Assembly: GCA_024409235.1 (NCBI GenBank)
Contig: JAKSUA010000010.1
Span: forward strand, 18,475-82,474
Source: Bacteroidales bacterium
Lineage (GTDB): Bacteria > Bacteroidota > Bacteroidia > Bacteroidales > UBA1715
Length of the DNA stretch: 64,000 nt
Reading direction: 5' to 3'
Shown here in pieces: positions 53,979-62,536 of the stretch (the stretch's first letter is position 1; each line of letters opens with the position of its first letter). A program made the position numbers and the translations under genes. The notes beneath the pieces are model-generated. The model saw only the letters and a program-made list of their open reading frames with translations, was not told the origin of the DNA and ran no database searches.

Positions 53979-55188
53979 ACTTTAGAAGAATAAAACAAGC
54001 TAACAGCAATAAGAGAATCAATACCGCATTGATACGCATTCCTAACGATAACGTGATATAATCTTTCATAAAGCCAGTCAGTAGATTTCCTATACAAGTG
54101 CCTATCGCCAAAAATGTATTAAACAACATTTGACCTGTGGAATTCTGTTCTATTGGAACAAGACTATGAACATATCCTATTGCAGCGCACCAAAACAGCC
54201 CCAATGTAATTCCATGCAAACAGCCAACAACTACAGAGAACCATGGATTTGAAGAGAATCCATACAATACCATTCGAACAACCGCAACAAACATCGTGAA
54301 AAAAATCACCTGTTTGGTTCCAAAACGTTTTAGGATTTTGTCAGCATAAAACATAAAAGGCAATTCAAACATCGACTGTATGCCAAATGCAATCCCGACT
54401 ATCAGACCTATTTTTGCATTTAAATCAGCCAATGAAAATCCTTCATAATACGCAGCACAAAGTTCTGTATAATAAATACTTATCATATTCTGAATCGGTG
54501 CGTTGAACATATAATAAACCATACAAAACAAAAAGAAATACAACAACTTTCTATTAGTTAGAAGCAACTCCTTTAATGTTTTTATAGAAGGAGATTTCTT
54601 TGTTTTTGACTCATGTTTTTGGTTTAATGAAAAGAAAGCAACAATCCATGTAACCAAATATGATACTGTCGTTATTGGGAAAATTATACCAAAAGAAAGT
54701 CCTAAATCCTTAATCAAATAACCTGTAGCGAAGGACGACAATGCCCACCCGAGCGAAGCCCATAAACGCATATTTCCATATCCACTATTCACAACAGACA
54801 AACTCGCTTTTTCCAAGGCAAACGAATCTGCAAGAGCAGCCAAAGGATTGTTTATTGCAGTAAAAAGAATTATAAAACCTAAATAAAAAATAAAGTTTCC
54901 ATTTGCTAAAAACCCTTCTATACACAAAGCAGCACATGCCAATAATATCAGAAAAATCTTTCTTCTTCCATATCTATCGGAAACCATTCCCCAAAAAGGA
55001 AGAATTAACATATTATTTATCTGCTGAACTGCAGCTATCATTCCAATCTGGAAACCTGTCAATGCTCGGTCGCGCTCCAAAAATGCATAAAACTGAGTTG
55101 ACCAAGAGGCCATTCCGATATATAAAAACAAATACAAAAGTTTTATTGCTCCTACCGCCCGCTTTGAATATTTCTCCTGACTGTACAT
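53956..55188 (-). CDS. MFS transporter
   Basis: The product has 410 residues and about 12 helices. The motif-A segment is GMVSDRYGRRKIF (after helix 2, near 66), and the repeat after the middle loop is MFYADKILKRFG. The sequence is of the MFS_1-like, LacY-type group that includes nucleoside-proton and sugar symporters; the substrate is unknown. It overlaps the end of the antiporter gene tail to tail by 23 bases, and I see no terminator hairpin between them. Confidence 0.85.
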   Translation of the reverse strand: MYSQEKYSKRAVGAIKLLYLFLYIGMASWSTQFYAFLERDRALTGFQIGMIAAVQQINNMLILPFWGMVSDRYGRRKIFLILLACAALCIEGFLANGNFIFYLGFIILFTAINNPLAALADSFALEKASLSVVNSGYGNMRLWASLGWALSSFATGYLIKDLGLSFGIIFPITTVSYLVTWIVAFFSLNQKHESKTKKSPSIKTLKELLLTNRKLLYFFLFCMVYYMFNAPIQNMISIYYTELCAAYYEGFSLADLNAKIGLIVGIAFGIQSMFELPFMFYADKILKRFGTKQVIFFTMFVAVVRMVLYGFSSNPWFSVVVGCLHGITLGLFWCAAIGYVHSLVPIEQNSTGQMLFNTFLAIGTCIGNLLTGFMKDYITLSLGMRINAVLILLLLLACFILLKFRNRFRF

Positions 55189-55205
55189 ACAAAAAATTTA
55201 GACGA

Positions 55206-55236
55206 CAAAAATAGAAGTGTTTCTTTCCGAAACAAA
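55206..55236 (-). promoter_or_regulatory. Promoter of the MFS gene
   Basis: On the minus strand a TTTG (55233-55236) and TATTTTTG (55206-55213) are 19 bases apart, the expected -33/-7 spacing. The ATG at 55188 is 17 bases downstream. Confidence 0.6.
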
Positions 55237-55294
55237 AATAAATTTCAGAAAATAAAGCTTCTCTTTTCACGTTTTACAATACATGAAAAAATCA

Positions 55295-55302
55295 TATCTT
55301 TG
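55295..55302 (+). promoter_or_regulatory. -7 promoter element for the second bat operon
   Basis: TATCTTTG, an exact match, lies 66 bases before the ATG at 55369, giving a leader of about 60 bases, long for this genome. The leader contains the hairpin at 55317-55348. Confidence 0.6.
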
Positions 55303-55316
55303 TGTTCAAATCATAA

Positions 55317-55348
55317 GAAAATCATTACTATACAACGTAATGATTTTC
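55317..55348 (+). promoter_or_regulatory. 12-bp hairpin in the leader of the second bat operon
   Basis: GAAAATCATTAC (55317-55328) pairs perfectly with GTAATGATTTTC (55337-55348) across an 8-base loop. There is no T run after it, so it is not an obvious terminator. It could be an RNA stability or regulatory stem, or a DNA operator. Confidence 0.55.
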
Positions 55349-55368
55349 AATGAATAACAAACAAAAAA

Positions 55369-56046
55369 ATGAATTTTAAAAAATTTCTTTCAGTAATAAT
55401 AGCCTGTATTTTGTGGATTTGGGGATTTTCTCAATCAGACAGCCGTCCACTTATTGAAAAAGGCAATTCCTATTATAACAACAATGACTTCAAGAATGCT
55501 GCCGTACAATACAAACATGCTTGTCAAATGGACTCTTTATCTTATGATGCATGGTATAATTTTGGAAATGCACTTTATAAAATGGACAAATACATTTTAG
55601 CCACAGAAGCATATCAGAAAGCATTGCAGCTTACTTCCGACAAAACAAAAAAAGCGAACATCCTACATAATGTCGGAAATATTTCATGCAACCAAAAAAA
55701 ATATGAGCAAGCGATTGATTTCTATAAGCAATCGCTATTATTAAACTCAAAAGACGAAGACACACGTTATAATCTTGCGTATGCTCAAAATGAACTAAAG
55801 AAACAACAAGACAAGCAGAAAAACGATGAACAAAACAAGAAAAATAATGATAAGAAAAAGCCATCTGCATTTGCAGAAGAATGTTTCAAAAAGGCGATGG
55901 AACTTGTGGCACAGGCAAAATTTGAGGAAGCACTTACAGTGATGACAGAAGGAAAACAGAAAGATAAATCTGTTGAAATTTATGATGATTTTACACATAA
56001 ATTATCGGAAGTTGTTTCTGTAATATTGTTAAATACAAGTAAATAA
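55369..56046 (+). CDS. TPR protein of the Bat system (BatC-like, TPR part)
   Basis: The product has 225 residues with a signal peptide ending near WGFSQ (residue 21). Three tetratricopeptide repeats occupy about 25-130 (GNSYYNNNDFKNAAVQYKHA, NFGNALYKMDKYILATEAYQ, VGNISCNQKKYEQAIDFYKQ). A Lys/Asn/Gln-rich linker follows, then a short helical end. BatC proteins are periplasmic TPR proteins between BatB and BatD. This one lacks the usual C-terminal BatC motif, which is on the next gene. Confidence 0.82.
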   Translation: MNFKKFLSVIIACILWIWGFSQSDSRPLIEKGNSYYNNNDFKNAAVQYKHACQMDSLSYDAWYNFGNALYKMDKYILATEAYQKALQLTSDKTKKANILHNVGNISCNQKKYEQAIDFYKQSLLLNSKDEDTRYNLAYAQNELKKQQDKQKNDEQNKKNNDKKKPSAFAEECFKKAMELVAQAKFEEALTVMTEGKQKDKSVEIYDDFTHKLSEVVSVILLNTSK

Positions 56047-56049
56047 ACG

Positions 56050-56649
56050 ATGAGAAAGATATTAATGACACTATCTATATTGATTGCATGTATTTCTGGT
56101 TTTGCACAAAAAACAGCGCAGGAATATTTTAATATGTCGTCACAATTATATGTGTCTAATCAGACAGAAAAAGCATTGTATGTAGTTTCTCGCGGCTGTG
56201 AATTGTATGAATCCGACTCTGCTCTTGCTCAACTAAAACGAGTGATTGAAAAAAAGTCTGATGACAATCAGCAAAATGAAAACCAACAAAATAAAAACAA
56301 AGATAACCAAGACAATAATCAAAACCAGCAAAATCAATCCGGTCAAGGACAAGATCAAAACGGACAAAATAACGACCAACAAAATCAAAACGGGAATCAA
56401 GAATCTCAGCAAAAAGGCAACCAGCAACAACAAAACGATAAACAAGAACAAGGAGAAGAAAGCCAAGATCCACGGCAAGGGCAAAAAAGCGAAGACCAAC
56501 CTAAAGGCGACAAAAAGGGACAAATTTCTGAGATTCAGGCAGAAATGATGCTCGATGCAATAAATCAAGACGACAAAGCTGTACAGCAACGCCTTATGCT
56601 GCAAAAACAGAACAAAAGAAATAATACTAAAATAGAAAAGAACTGGTAA
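56050..56649 (+). CDS. batC: BatC-like protein with long Gln/Asn-rich linker
   Basis: The product has 199 residues with a signal peptide ending at SGFAQ (residue 20). Residues 22-70 look like one degenerate TPR (AQEYFNMSSQLYVSNQTEKA). Residues 72-158 are of extreme composition: Gln, Asn, Asp, Lys, Gly and Glu make up nearly all positions. The C-terminal part, ISEIQAEMMLDAINQDDKAV and ending KIEKNW, is the motif that closes BatC proteins. The symbol rests on that motif. It starts three bases after the TPR gene. The linker DNA is low-complexity (A-rich with CAA/AAC codons). Confidence 0.75.
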   Translation: MRKILMTLSILIACISGFAQKTAQEYFNMSSQLYVSNQTEKALYVVSRGCELYESDSALAQLKRVIEKKSDDNQQNENQQNKNKDNQDNNQNQQNQSGQGQDQNGQNNDQQNQNGNQESQQKGNQQQQNDKQEQGEESQDPRQGQKSEDQPKGDKKGQISEIQAEMMLDAINQDDKAVQQRLMLQKQNKRNNTKIEKNW

Positions 56650-56679
56650 TACATTCCCCACATGACGTGCAAAAATTAT

Positions 56680-56687
56680 TAATTTTG
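56680..56687 (+). promoter_or_regulatory. -7 promoter element before batD
   Basis: TAATTTTG lies 24 bases before the ATG at 56712, in the 62-base gap after batC. It would give batD and batE a promoter of their own. Confidence 0.45.
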
Positions 56688-56711
56688 TAGTACCAAATCA
56701 ATTGATTATCA

Positions 56712-58556
56712 ATGAAACAACGAATCACACTTATAACACTCTTTCTATCACTTGTATTTAACATATTTGCACAAGATATTTCCATTTCCGTCAGTGCTCC
56801 AAAAGTTGTAGAAGAAGGAACATTATTCCATGTACGATACTCTATAAATACAGATCCAGGAAATCAATTTTCAATTGAAACATGCGAAGAGATTCAGGCT
56901 TCCGGCCGTCCTCAAACTGGTTCCAGCAGCAGTATCAGCATTGTAAACGGAAATGTTTCAAAGAATTATACTTATACAGAAACCCGTCAATTCCGAGCAA
57001 CCAAAAAAGGAACATTTCCCCTACCTGTCGCAACTATAAAAATTGATGGTAAGACATATAAAAGTAAAGTTCAAAACATTGAAGTTGTTGACAATACAGC
57101 CGCAGCAAATGCAGCAGCACAAACACAACAACAAATGCGTCAACAGAATAACGGTTCAAACATTCAGCAACAAACACATAACGATCCTAAACCGGAAACA
57201 GCAAGTGACGATATGTTTGCCCGAGTGTTCGTCAATAAATCATCGGCATACATTGGAGAACCTATTTTAGCAACAATAAAACTATACACTCAAAAAGACA
57301 TTACCGGAATAAACGACAATGTTTTACCCGACTTCAACGGTTTTTTCAAACGTGTATTGGAACAACCGCAAAAGTTAGAATATCAGGAAGAAAATATTAA
57401 CGGGAAAGTATATTATTCTATTCTGTTCCAAAGAGTTGTGATTTATCCTCAAAAAGATGGTAAATTAACAATCTCTCCGTTTAAAGTTGACTGCAACGTA
57501 ATTACCGGCATGACTTCCGGAGGATTTTGGGGATTTCCACAAAGACAGATTGACAGACGAATAATTGAAAGCAAACCTGTTTCAATCACAGTAAAACCTT
57601 TCCCTGCAGGAAAAAGTGCCGATTTTTCGGGTGCCGTAGGAAATTTTTCAATTACAGCCAAAACAGATGTGTCAACTATTCCTGCAAACGAAGCATTCTC
57701 TTTAAAAGTAACCGTTAAAGGTGAAGGAAACTTCTCTTTGCTCACAAAACCTAACATAGCATTCCATCAAGACTTTGAAGTATATGATCCCAAAATAACT
57801 GACAATTATTCAATTACGGCTAACGGAGACAAAGGTTCAAAAACATTTGAATACGTTATTTTGCCAAGACGTGAAGGAAATTTTGTAATACCTTCCATCA
57901 AATTGCAGTATTTTGACGTAAATGCAAAAACATATAAAACAATTTCAACTGACGAAATCCAAATTACAGTAACCAAAGGAACTAACAACAGTTCTGTCGT
58001 TTCAAATTACACTCCTACAACCAAAGAAGATGTTCAATTTGGAAGTGACATCCATTTCATAAAAACAGGAGACTTGCATATTGCAAATCAGAATAATTTC
58101 TTCTTCAAAACGACATCATATTGGATCATAACAATTCTCATAATACTAAGCACACTCCTATTTATTATTTTTAAGAGAAAACAAATTGAACTACGCAACG
58201 ATGTTTCTGGTATGAAAAAACGTGGTGCAAACAAAGAATCAAAGAAACGTTTGAAAACTGCCGGAAAATATCTTGAGTCTAATGAAGACATTCTATTTTA
58301 TGAAGAAATCGCAAAAGCACTTTGGGGATATATTGCAGATAAATTCACTATTGCCCAAGTTGATTTAACCACGGATAAAATCAAAGAAAGACTTTTGGAA
58401 CATAAAATTGACGAACAATTAATTGATAAACTAATTCAAGTTCTACAACGATGTGAATTTGCTCGTTTTGCACCTTCTGCAAACACAAAAGGAAAAGAAG
58501 AACTTTATACAGAAGCAAGCAGCATTATTCAAGAATTTGAACAAAAAATCAAATAG
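56712..58556 (+). CDS. batD: BatD: exported oxygen-tolerance protein
   Basis: The product has 614 residues: signal peptide ending at NIFAQ (residue 21), Ig-like BatD domains in the periplasm (the DISISVSAPKVVEEGTLFHV and MFARVFVNKSSAYIGEPILA segments), a Gln/Asn-rich patch near 135-160, one membrane helix at about 469-488 (YWIITILIILSTLLFIIF), and a cytoplasmic helical domain of about 100 residues. The short cytoplasmic pattern ILFYEEIAKALWGYIADKF resembles the C-terminal part of the protein at 26839-27792. BatD is the largest Bat protein and is thought to bridge the membrane proteins of the complex. Confidence 0.92.
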   Translation: MKQRITLITLFLSLVFNIFAQDISISVSAPKVVEEGTLFHVRYSINTDPGNQFSIETCEEIQASGRPQTGSSSSISIVNGNVSKNYTYTETRQFRATKKGTFPLPVATIKIDGKTYKSKVQNIEVVDNTAAANAAAQTQQQMRQQNNGSNIQQQTHNDPKPETASDDMFARVFVNKSSAYIGEPILATIKLYTQKDITGINDNVLPDFNGFFKRVLEQPQKLEYQEENINGKVYYSILFQRVVIYPQKDGKLTISPFKVDCNVITGMTSGGFWGFPQRQIDRRIIESKPVSITVKPFPAGKSADFSGAVGNFSITAKTDVSTIPANEAFSLKVTVKGEGNFSLLTKPNIAFHQDFEVYDPKITDNYSITANGDKGSKTFEYVILPRREGNFVIPSIKLQYFDVNAKTYKTISTDEIQITVTKGTNNSSVVSNYTPTTKEDVQFGSDIHFIKTGDLHIANQNNFFFKTTSYWIITILIILSTLLFIIFKRKQIELRNDVSGMKKRGANKESKKRLKTAGKYLESNEDILFYEEIAKALWGYIADKFTIAQVDLTTDKIKERLLEHKIDEQLIDKLIQVLQRCEFARFAPSANTKGKEELYTEASSIIQEFEQKIK

Positions 58557-58560
58557 TCCT

Positions 58561-59313
58561 ATGAAACGTTTTTTAACTGTTATATTTTCACTTTCAATAT
58601 TTTGCAATCTTTTTGCACAAAATCCTAGTTCTACAGAGGCGGCAGAAGAGTTCTATAAAAATCAGCAATACGAGGAAGCAATAAAAATCTATCAAAACAT
58701 TCTTTCCGAAGGAGAAACATCGGCTGAATTGTTTTTCAATTTAGGGAATTCATATTTTAAGTTAAATGAACTTCCACAAGCTATTTTATATTATGAAAAA
58801 GCAATACTGCTGTCCCCTAATGACAAGGACATTCAATATAATTTAGCATTTGCCAACAGTCAGCACCCTGACAACATTGAGCATCTATCGCTAGGATTTT
58901 TACCTAGAATCTATCAGAAATTATATAGACTTTGCAGCGTAGATTTTTGGGCAATATCCGGATTAATTTTATTAATAACGTTCTGTATTTCAGTTATTTT
59001 ATTCTTATTTACACAAACTGTGACACGCAAAAAAATAGCATTTTCCGTTATGCTTTTCAGCTTATGTTTTGGAACACTCTCATTTTGTTCTGCAAATTCA
59101 CGTCATAATGAACTTACAGCTCACGAATACGCAATCGTAATGGAACCAACAACAAGCATTAAAACTGAACCTATGATTACGGCTATGGATTTAGCTACAA
59201 TTCACGGAGGAATAAAAGTTAAAATTCTTGAAGAATCATTCGGTTGGTACAAAGTAGAACTTGGAAACGGAAAAGAAGGTTGGCTACCAGCAAATTTTGC
59301 AGAACGAATTTAA
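58561..59313 (+). CDS. batE: BatE: TPR and SH3-domain membrane protein
   Basis: I take the ATG at 58561 (MKRFLTVIFSLSIFCNLFAQ), four bases after batD; the longer frame from 58453 lies inside batD. The product has 250 residues: signal peptide, TPR repeats at about 28-100 (EEFYKNQQYEEAIKIYQNIL, NLGNSYFKLNELPQAILYYE), two membrane helices (about 135-158 and 163-180), and a C-terminal SH3b domain (IKVKILEESFGWYKVELGNG). This order is typical of BatE. A terminator hairpin follows, so the operon ends here. Confidence 0.92.
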   Translation: MKRFLTVIFSLSIFCNLFAQNPSSTEAAEEFYKNQQYEEAIKIYQNILSEGETSAELFFNLGNSYFKLNELPQAILYYEKAILLSPNDKDIQYNLAFANSQHPDNIEHLSLGFLPRIYQKLYRLCSVDFWAISGLILLITFCISVILFLFTQTVTRKKIAFSVMLFSLCFGTLSFCSANSRHNELTAHEYAIVMEPTTSIKTEPMITAMDLATIHGGIKVKILEESFGWYKVELGNGKEGWLPANFAERI

Positions 59314-59362
59314 CTACAACTCCCCTCTTTTTATAGCTACACAAATCATTCTTTAATTTAGT

Positions 59363-59404
59363 GGATAACTTGGTGATAACCAATTTGTCCATTCTATTTT
59401 TTTA
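59363..59404 (+). terminator. Intrinsic terminator of the second bat operon
   Basis: A 12-base stem with one mismatch and one G-U pair (59363-59374 with 59379-59390, GATA loop) is followed by a T run at about 59397-59403. Confidence 0.75.
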
Positions 59405-59418
59405 TATATTCGATTTTG

Positions 59419-59426
59419 TATGTTTG
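59419..59426 (+). promoter_or_regulatory. -7 promoter element for the LysM protein operon
   Basis: TATGTTTG is a TAnnTTTG match 20 bases before the ATG at 59447, just after the preceding terminator. Confidence 0.5.
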
Positions 59427-59446
59427 TGTGTTAAATTTTGTTTTTT

Positions 59447-61663
59447 ATGAAACGTATTTTCTTCATAACAATTTTGTCTTTTGTTTCTATTGTACTGTCA
59501 GCACAAACAAAAAGCACTATAGTAGAAACAACTAATTCTGGAAAATTTTACATCCATACTGTTCAAGCAAAAGAAACATTTTATGGGCTTAGCAAAGTTT
59601 ATGGTGTGTCAATTGAGGATATCAAAAATAACAACGACAATATTCAGTCTTTATCCATTGGACAGAAATTAAGAATTCCAGTATTGGAAAGTGTTGAGAA
59701 TTCACAATACAGTGACGGTGAAATTATTGTAAAAAACGGTGAGTCATTCATTGTTCACAATGTTCAACAAGGAGAAACAATTTATGCACTTGCACGAAAA
59801 TATGATGTTTCTGCAGGACAAATTTTGTCATCAAACCCATCCATTAATAATGGAGCAATTTCCGTTGGACAACAACTTTTCATACCATTTTCTAATACCA
59901 AAACAGCTAATCCGCAAAATACAGCATCACAGCAGACCCCAACAACGGCTCCTGCGGAACAGGAAAATACGCTACCTCAAAAAGAATTCAATACTATCCA
60001 ATATACAGTAACAGAATCAACTCTTGAAGCAGTTTCCGAAAAAACACATGTTCCTGTAGAAGTTATAAAATCATACAATCCTGATATTCAAGAAAATATC
60101 ACTAACGGTCAGACAATCACAATTCCTACAAATGCAATTTATTTTCCTAAAAGCTTTATTTTCTGTTCTAGTGAAAGAACTACATTAAGTGATATGGCAG
60201 AAAAATACCACGTTGCTTTAAAAGATATTCTTCACCATAATTCATACGGAGTTGCACATTTTAATGAAGGAGTATTTATTCAAATCCCAATAAATGCGGA
60301 AAACATAGATTTTGCAAAACAACAAATTGCAGAACAAAAATATATGTATCACACTGTACAACAAGGAGAAACACAGTATAGCATATCACATTTGTATCAT
60401 GTAAAAGAAAGTTTATTGGTCGCAAACAACATCAATTTTGACATGTTGAACTTAGCACCAGGAATGATTTTAAAAATTCCTTATCAAGCTAATTTCTATG
60501 AATACATTCCAACACTTCAAGAAGAAATTATTTCTTTCAATGGTTTAGAAATAAAAAAGAACAATATTCACATTGCACTTCTTTTACCTTTCTTTTTGGA
60601 TAAAAATAAACAACAAAATGACGACGGTATTATAAACAAACCAAAAGAAATCTATGAACATACCTATCAATTCCTTGAATATTATGAAGGAGCATTAATG
60701 GCTTTAGATTCTTTAAAATCGTTTAATTTAAATATTACATTGGATGTTATTGAATCAAACAACGATTCTGCTACAACCAATATCAATAAAATAAAAACAA
60801 ACACAGACTTAATTATTGGCCCAGTATTTCCAAAAACATTCCCTGCAGCTGCAGCTTTTGCCAAACGTCATGCTATTCCAATAATTTCTCCTCTATCAAC
60901 AGAAGAGACAAACTCATTGAATCCTTTTGTTGTTCAAGTAAATACTCCACAAAAATATCGTTTTAAGGCTATGGTGGAATATATCCTTGAAAACAACACA
61001 AACACTCATGTATGCATTATATACAATTCCGAAAATTTGGAAAAAAAGAGCGTTACTCAATGTAAAGCTGCATTTAATGAGAAAAAAGGTTTTCTTGAAA
61101 AGAAAAACATCAGCTTTGAAGAAATGTACTATCCTACCGCTGGTGCAGCTGGTATTGACCGTGCTATGAACAAAAAGGAAAAAACAATTCTAATTATATT
61201 ATCGAAACAGCAAGCTTTTGCAAATAATATAGTTACAAAACTTTACCAGGCTTCGAAAAGTCACCAAATTGAACTATGGGGCTTACCACAATGGGAATTT
61301 TATGAAAATCTTGAACTTGACTTTCTATATGATTTGAATTTCAAATTGGTAACAAGTGGGGAAATTGATTATTCCTCGCCTCGAGTAAACCAGTTTATTA
61401 CTGAATATCGTGAAAAATACAACACCGAACCATCTAAATTCAGTTTTCAAGGTTTTGACCAAATGCTATTTTTCGTAAAACACTATGCAACAAGTTCTGA
61501 TTTCATAGCAGAACTTCAAACTACGGAAAACGGCTCTGGTTTATACGACAACTTTAATTTTGTGAAGAAAGACGGTTCTAGTGTTAATACAACATCATTT
61601 ATTATTGAATACGACAAAAAAAGCTTTAGCAGAAAAGCAACACTCTATGTGCCAAACAAATAA
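59447..61663 (+). CDS. LysM-repeat protein with periplasmic-binding-protein-like domain
   Basis: I take the ATG at 59447 (MKRIFFITILSFV), 738 residues, rather than the TTG nine bases earlier. A signal peptide ends at VLSAQ (residue 20). LysM repeats lie at about 32-80 (YIHTVQAKETFYGLSKVYGV), 100-145 (FIVHNVQQGETIYALARKYD) and 300-345 (YHTVQQGETQYSISHLYHV), with weaker copies between. From about 370, NIHIALLLPFFLDK begins a type-1 periplasmic-binding-protein fold (TDLIIGPVFPKTFPAAAAFA, IPIISPLSTEET). The architecture is common in Bacteroidota. It would bind peptidoglycan and possibly a ligand; no ABC transporter genes are adjacent. Confidence 0.88.
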   Translation: MKRIFFITILSFVSIVLSAQTKSTIVETTNSGKFYIHTVQAKETFYGLSKVYGVSIEDIKNNNDNIQSLSIGQKLRIPVLESVENSQYSDGEIIVKNGESFIVHNVQQGETIYALARKYDVSAGQILSSNPSINNGAISVGQQLFIPFSNTKTANPQNTASQQTPTTAPAEQENTLPQKEFNTIQYTVTESTLEAVSEKTHVPVEVIKSYNPDIQENITNGQTITIPTNAIYFPKSFIFCSSERTTLSDMAEKYHVALKDILHHNSYGVAHFNEGVFIQIPINAENIDFAKQQIAEQKYMYHTVQQGETQYSISHLYHVKESLLVANNINFDMLNLAPGMILKIPYQANFYEYIPTLQEEIISFNGLEIKKNNIHIALLLPFFLDKNKQQNDDGIINKPKEIYEHTYQFLEYYEGALMALDSLKSFNLNITLDVIESNNDSATTNINKIKTNTDLIIGPVFPKTFPAAAAFAKRHAIPIISPLSTEETNSLNPFVVQVNTPQKYRFKAMVEYILENNTNTHVCIIYNSENLEKKSVTQCKAAFNEKKGFLEKKNISFEEMYYPTAGAAGIDRAMNKKEKTILIILSKQQAFANNIVTKLYQASKSHQIELWGLPQWEFYENLELDFLYDLNFKLVTSGEIDYSSPRVNQFITEYREKYNTEPSKFSFQGFDQMLFFVKHYATSSDFIAELQTTENGSGLYDNFNFVKKDGSSVNTTSFIIEYDKKSFSRKATLYVPNK

Positions 61664-61666
61664 TGT

Positions 61667-62536
61667 ATGGACACAATTGAATTTATGCCTGTCACACTGC
61701 AAGACAGGCAAACAATAGAACAATACACCGTACAATTTGCCCCACGAGATTGTGAGTTTTCGTTTGGTAATTTATTTTGTTGGCAAGAAATACAAGACAC
61801 CCATTTTGCAGTTTACAAAGACAGTTTATTACTGCGATTTACAATACAAGGGAAACACATATACACTTTTCCCATAGGTAAACAAATTGACCAAAGTCTT
61901 TGTAACGAAATCCTATCCCTTCTACCCGATGCCGTTTTTCAAGCAGAAGAATCTGTTTTGAAACAATATTGCGACAAATCATTTACAATCACACCTCATA
62001 GGGATTTTTTTGACTACATCTATCTACGAGAAAATTTAGCGACATTAAAAGGCAATAATTACCAACAAAAACGAAATCACATAAATAAATTCAAAAGCCT
62101 GTATCAATACGATTTCATTCCTCTTGACAGCACGCTTACTGAAAAGTGCATAAGCCTTGAAAAAGAATGGCGATTACACCATAATCAAGAAGATCAAGGT
62201 TCATACAATGCCGAAGAAAAAGCAATTTACAAAGCATTATCTAATTTTGACGAACTGCAATTGATTGGCGGTGCTATCATAATCAACAACACCATAGAAG
62301 CATTTACCATAGGTTGCCCTATCAATGCCAATACATTTGACATTATGTTTGAAAAGGCAAACTCCACATTTGACGGCATATATAGTGTTATAAACCAAGA
62401 ATTTATAAAACATATACCAGAACAATACACCTATATCAACCGCGAAGAAGACTTAGGCAAAGAAGGACTACGCAAGTCAAAATTGTCATACAAACCCTAC
62501 TTGCTAACCCCAAAAAGCACAGCATCAAAACTATGA
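61667..62536 (+). CDS. DUF2156 (LPG synthetase C-terminal-like) protein
   Basis: The product has 289 residues. Motifs fit the phosphatidylglycerol-lysyltransferase-like DUF2156 family: FSFGNLFCWQEI, NNYQQKRNHINKF, IEAFTIG and the YINREEDLGKEGLRKSK end. The family has a double GNAT fold. In MprF it transfers lysine from tRNA to lipid, but in Bacteroidota stand-alone versions lack the flippase half and their substrate is unknown. It starts three bases after the LysM gene and overlaps the following GNAT gene by 4 bases. Confidence 0.9.
   Translation: MDTIEFMPVTLQDRQTIEQYTVQFAPRDCEFSFGNLFCWQEIQDTHFAVYKDSLLLRFTIQGKHIYTFPIGKQIDQSLCNEILSLLPDAVFQAEESVLKQYCDKSFTITPHRDFFDYIYLRENLATLKGNNYQQKRNHINKFKSLYQYDFIPLDSTLTEKCISLEKEWRLHHNQEDQGSYNAEEKAIYKALSNFDELQLIGGAIIINNTIEAFTIGCPINANTFDIMFEKANSTFDGIYSVINQEFIKHIPEQYTYINREEDLGKEGLRKSKLSYKPYLLTPKSTASKL

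Noticed and set aside
56233..56661. Minus-strand hydrophobic reading frame opposite batC
   Set aside because: It is the complement of CAA/AAC-rich codons, which always reads Leu/Val; no promoter or family match.
58453..58560. Earlier start of batE within batD
   Set aside because: The signal peptide begins at the ATG at 58561; the extension reads the batD coding region out of frame.
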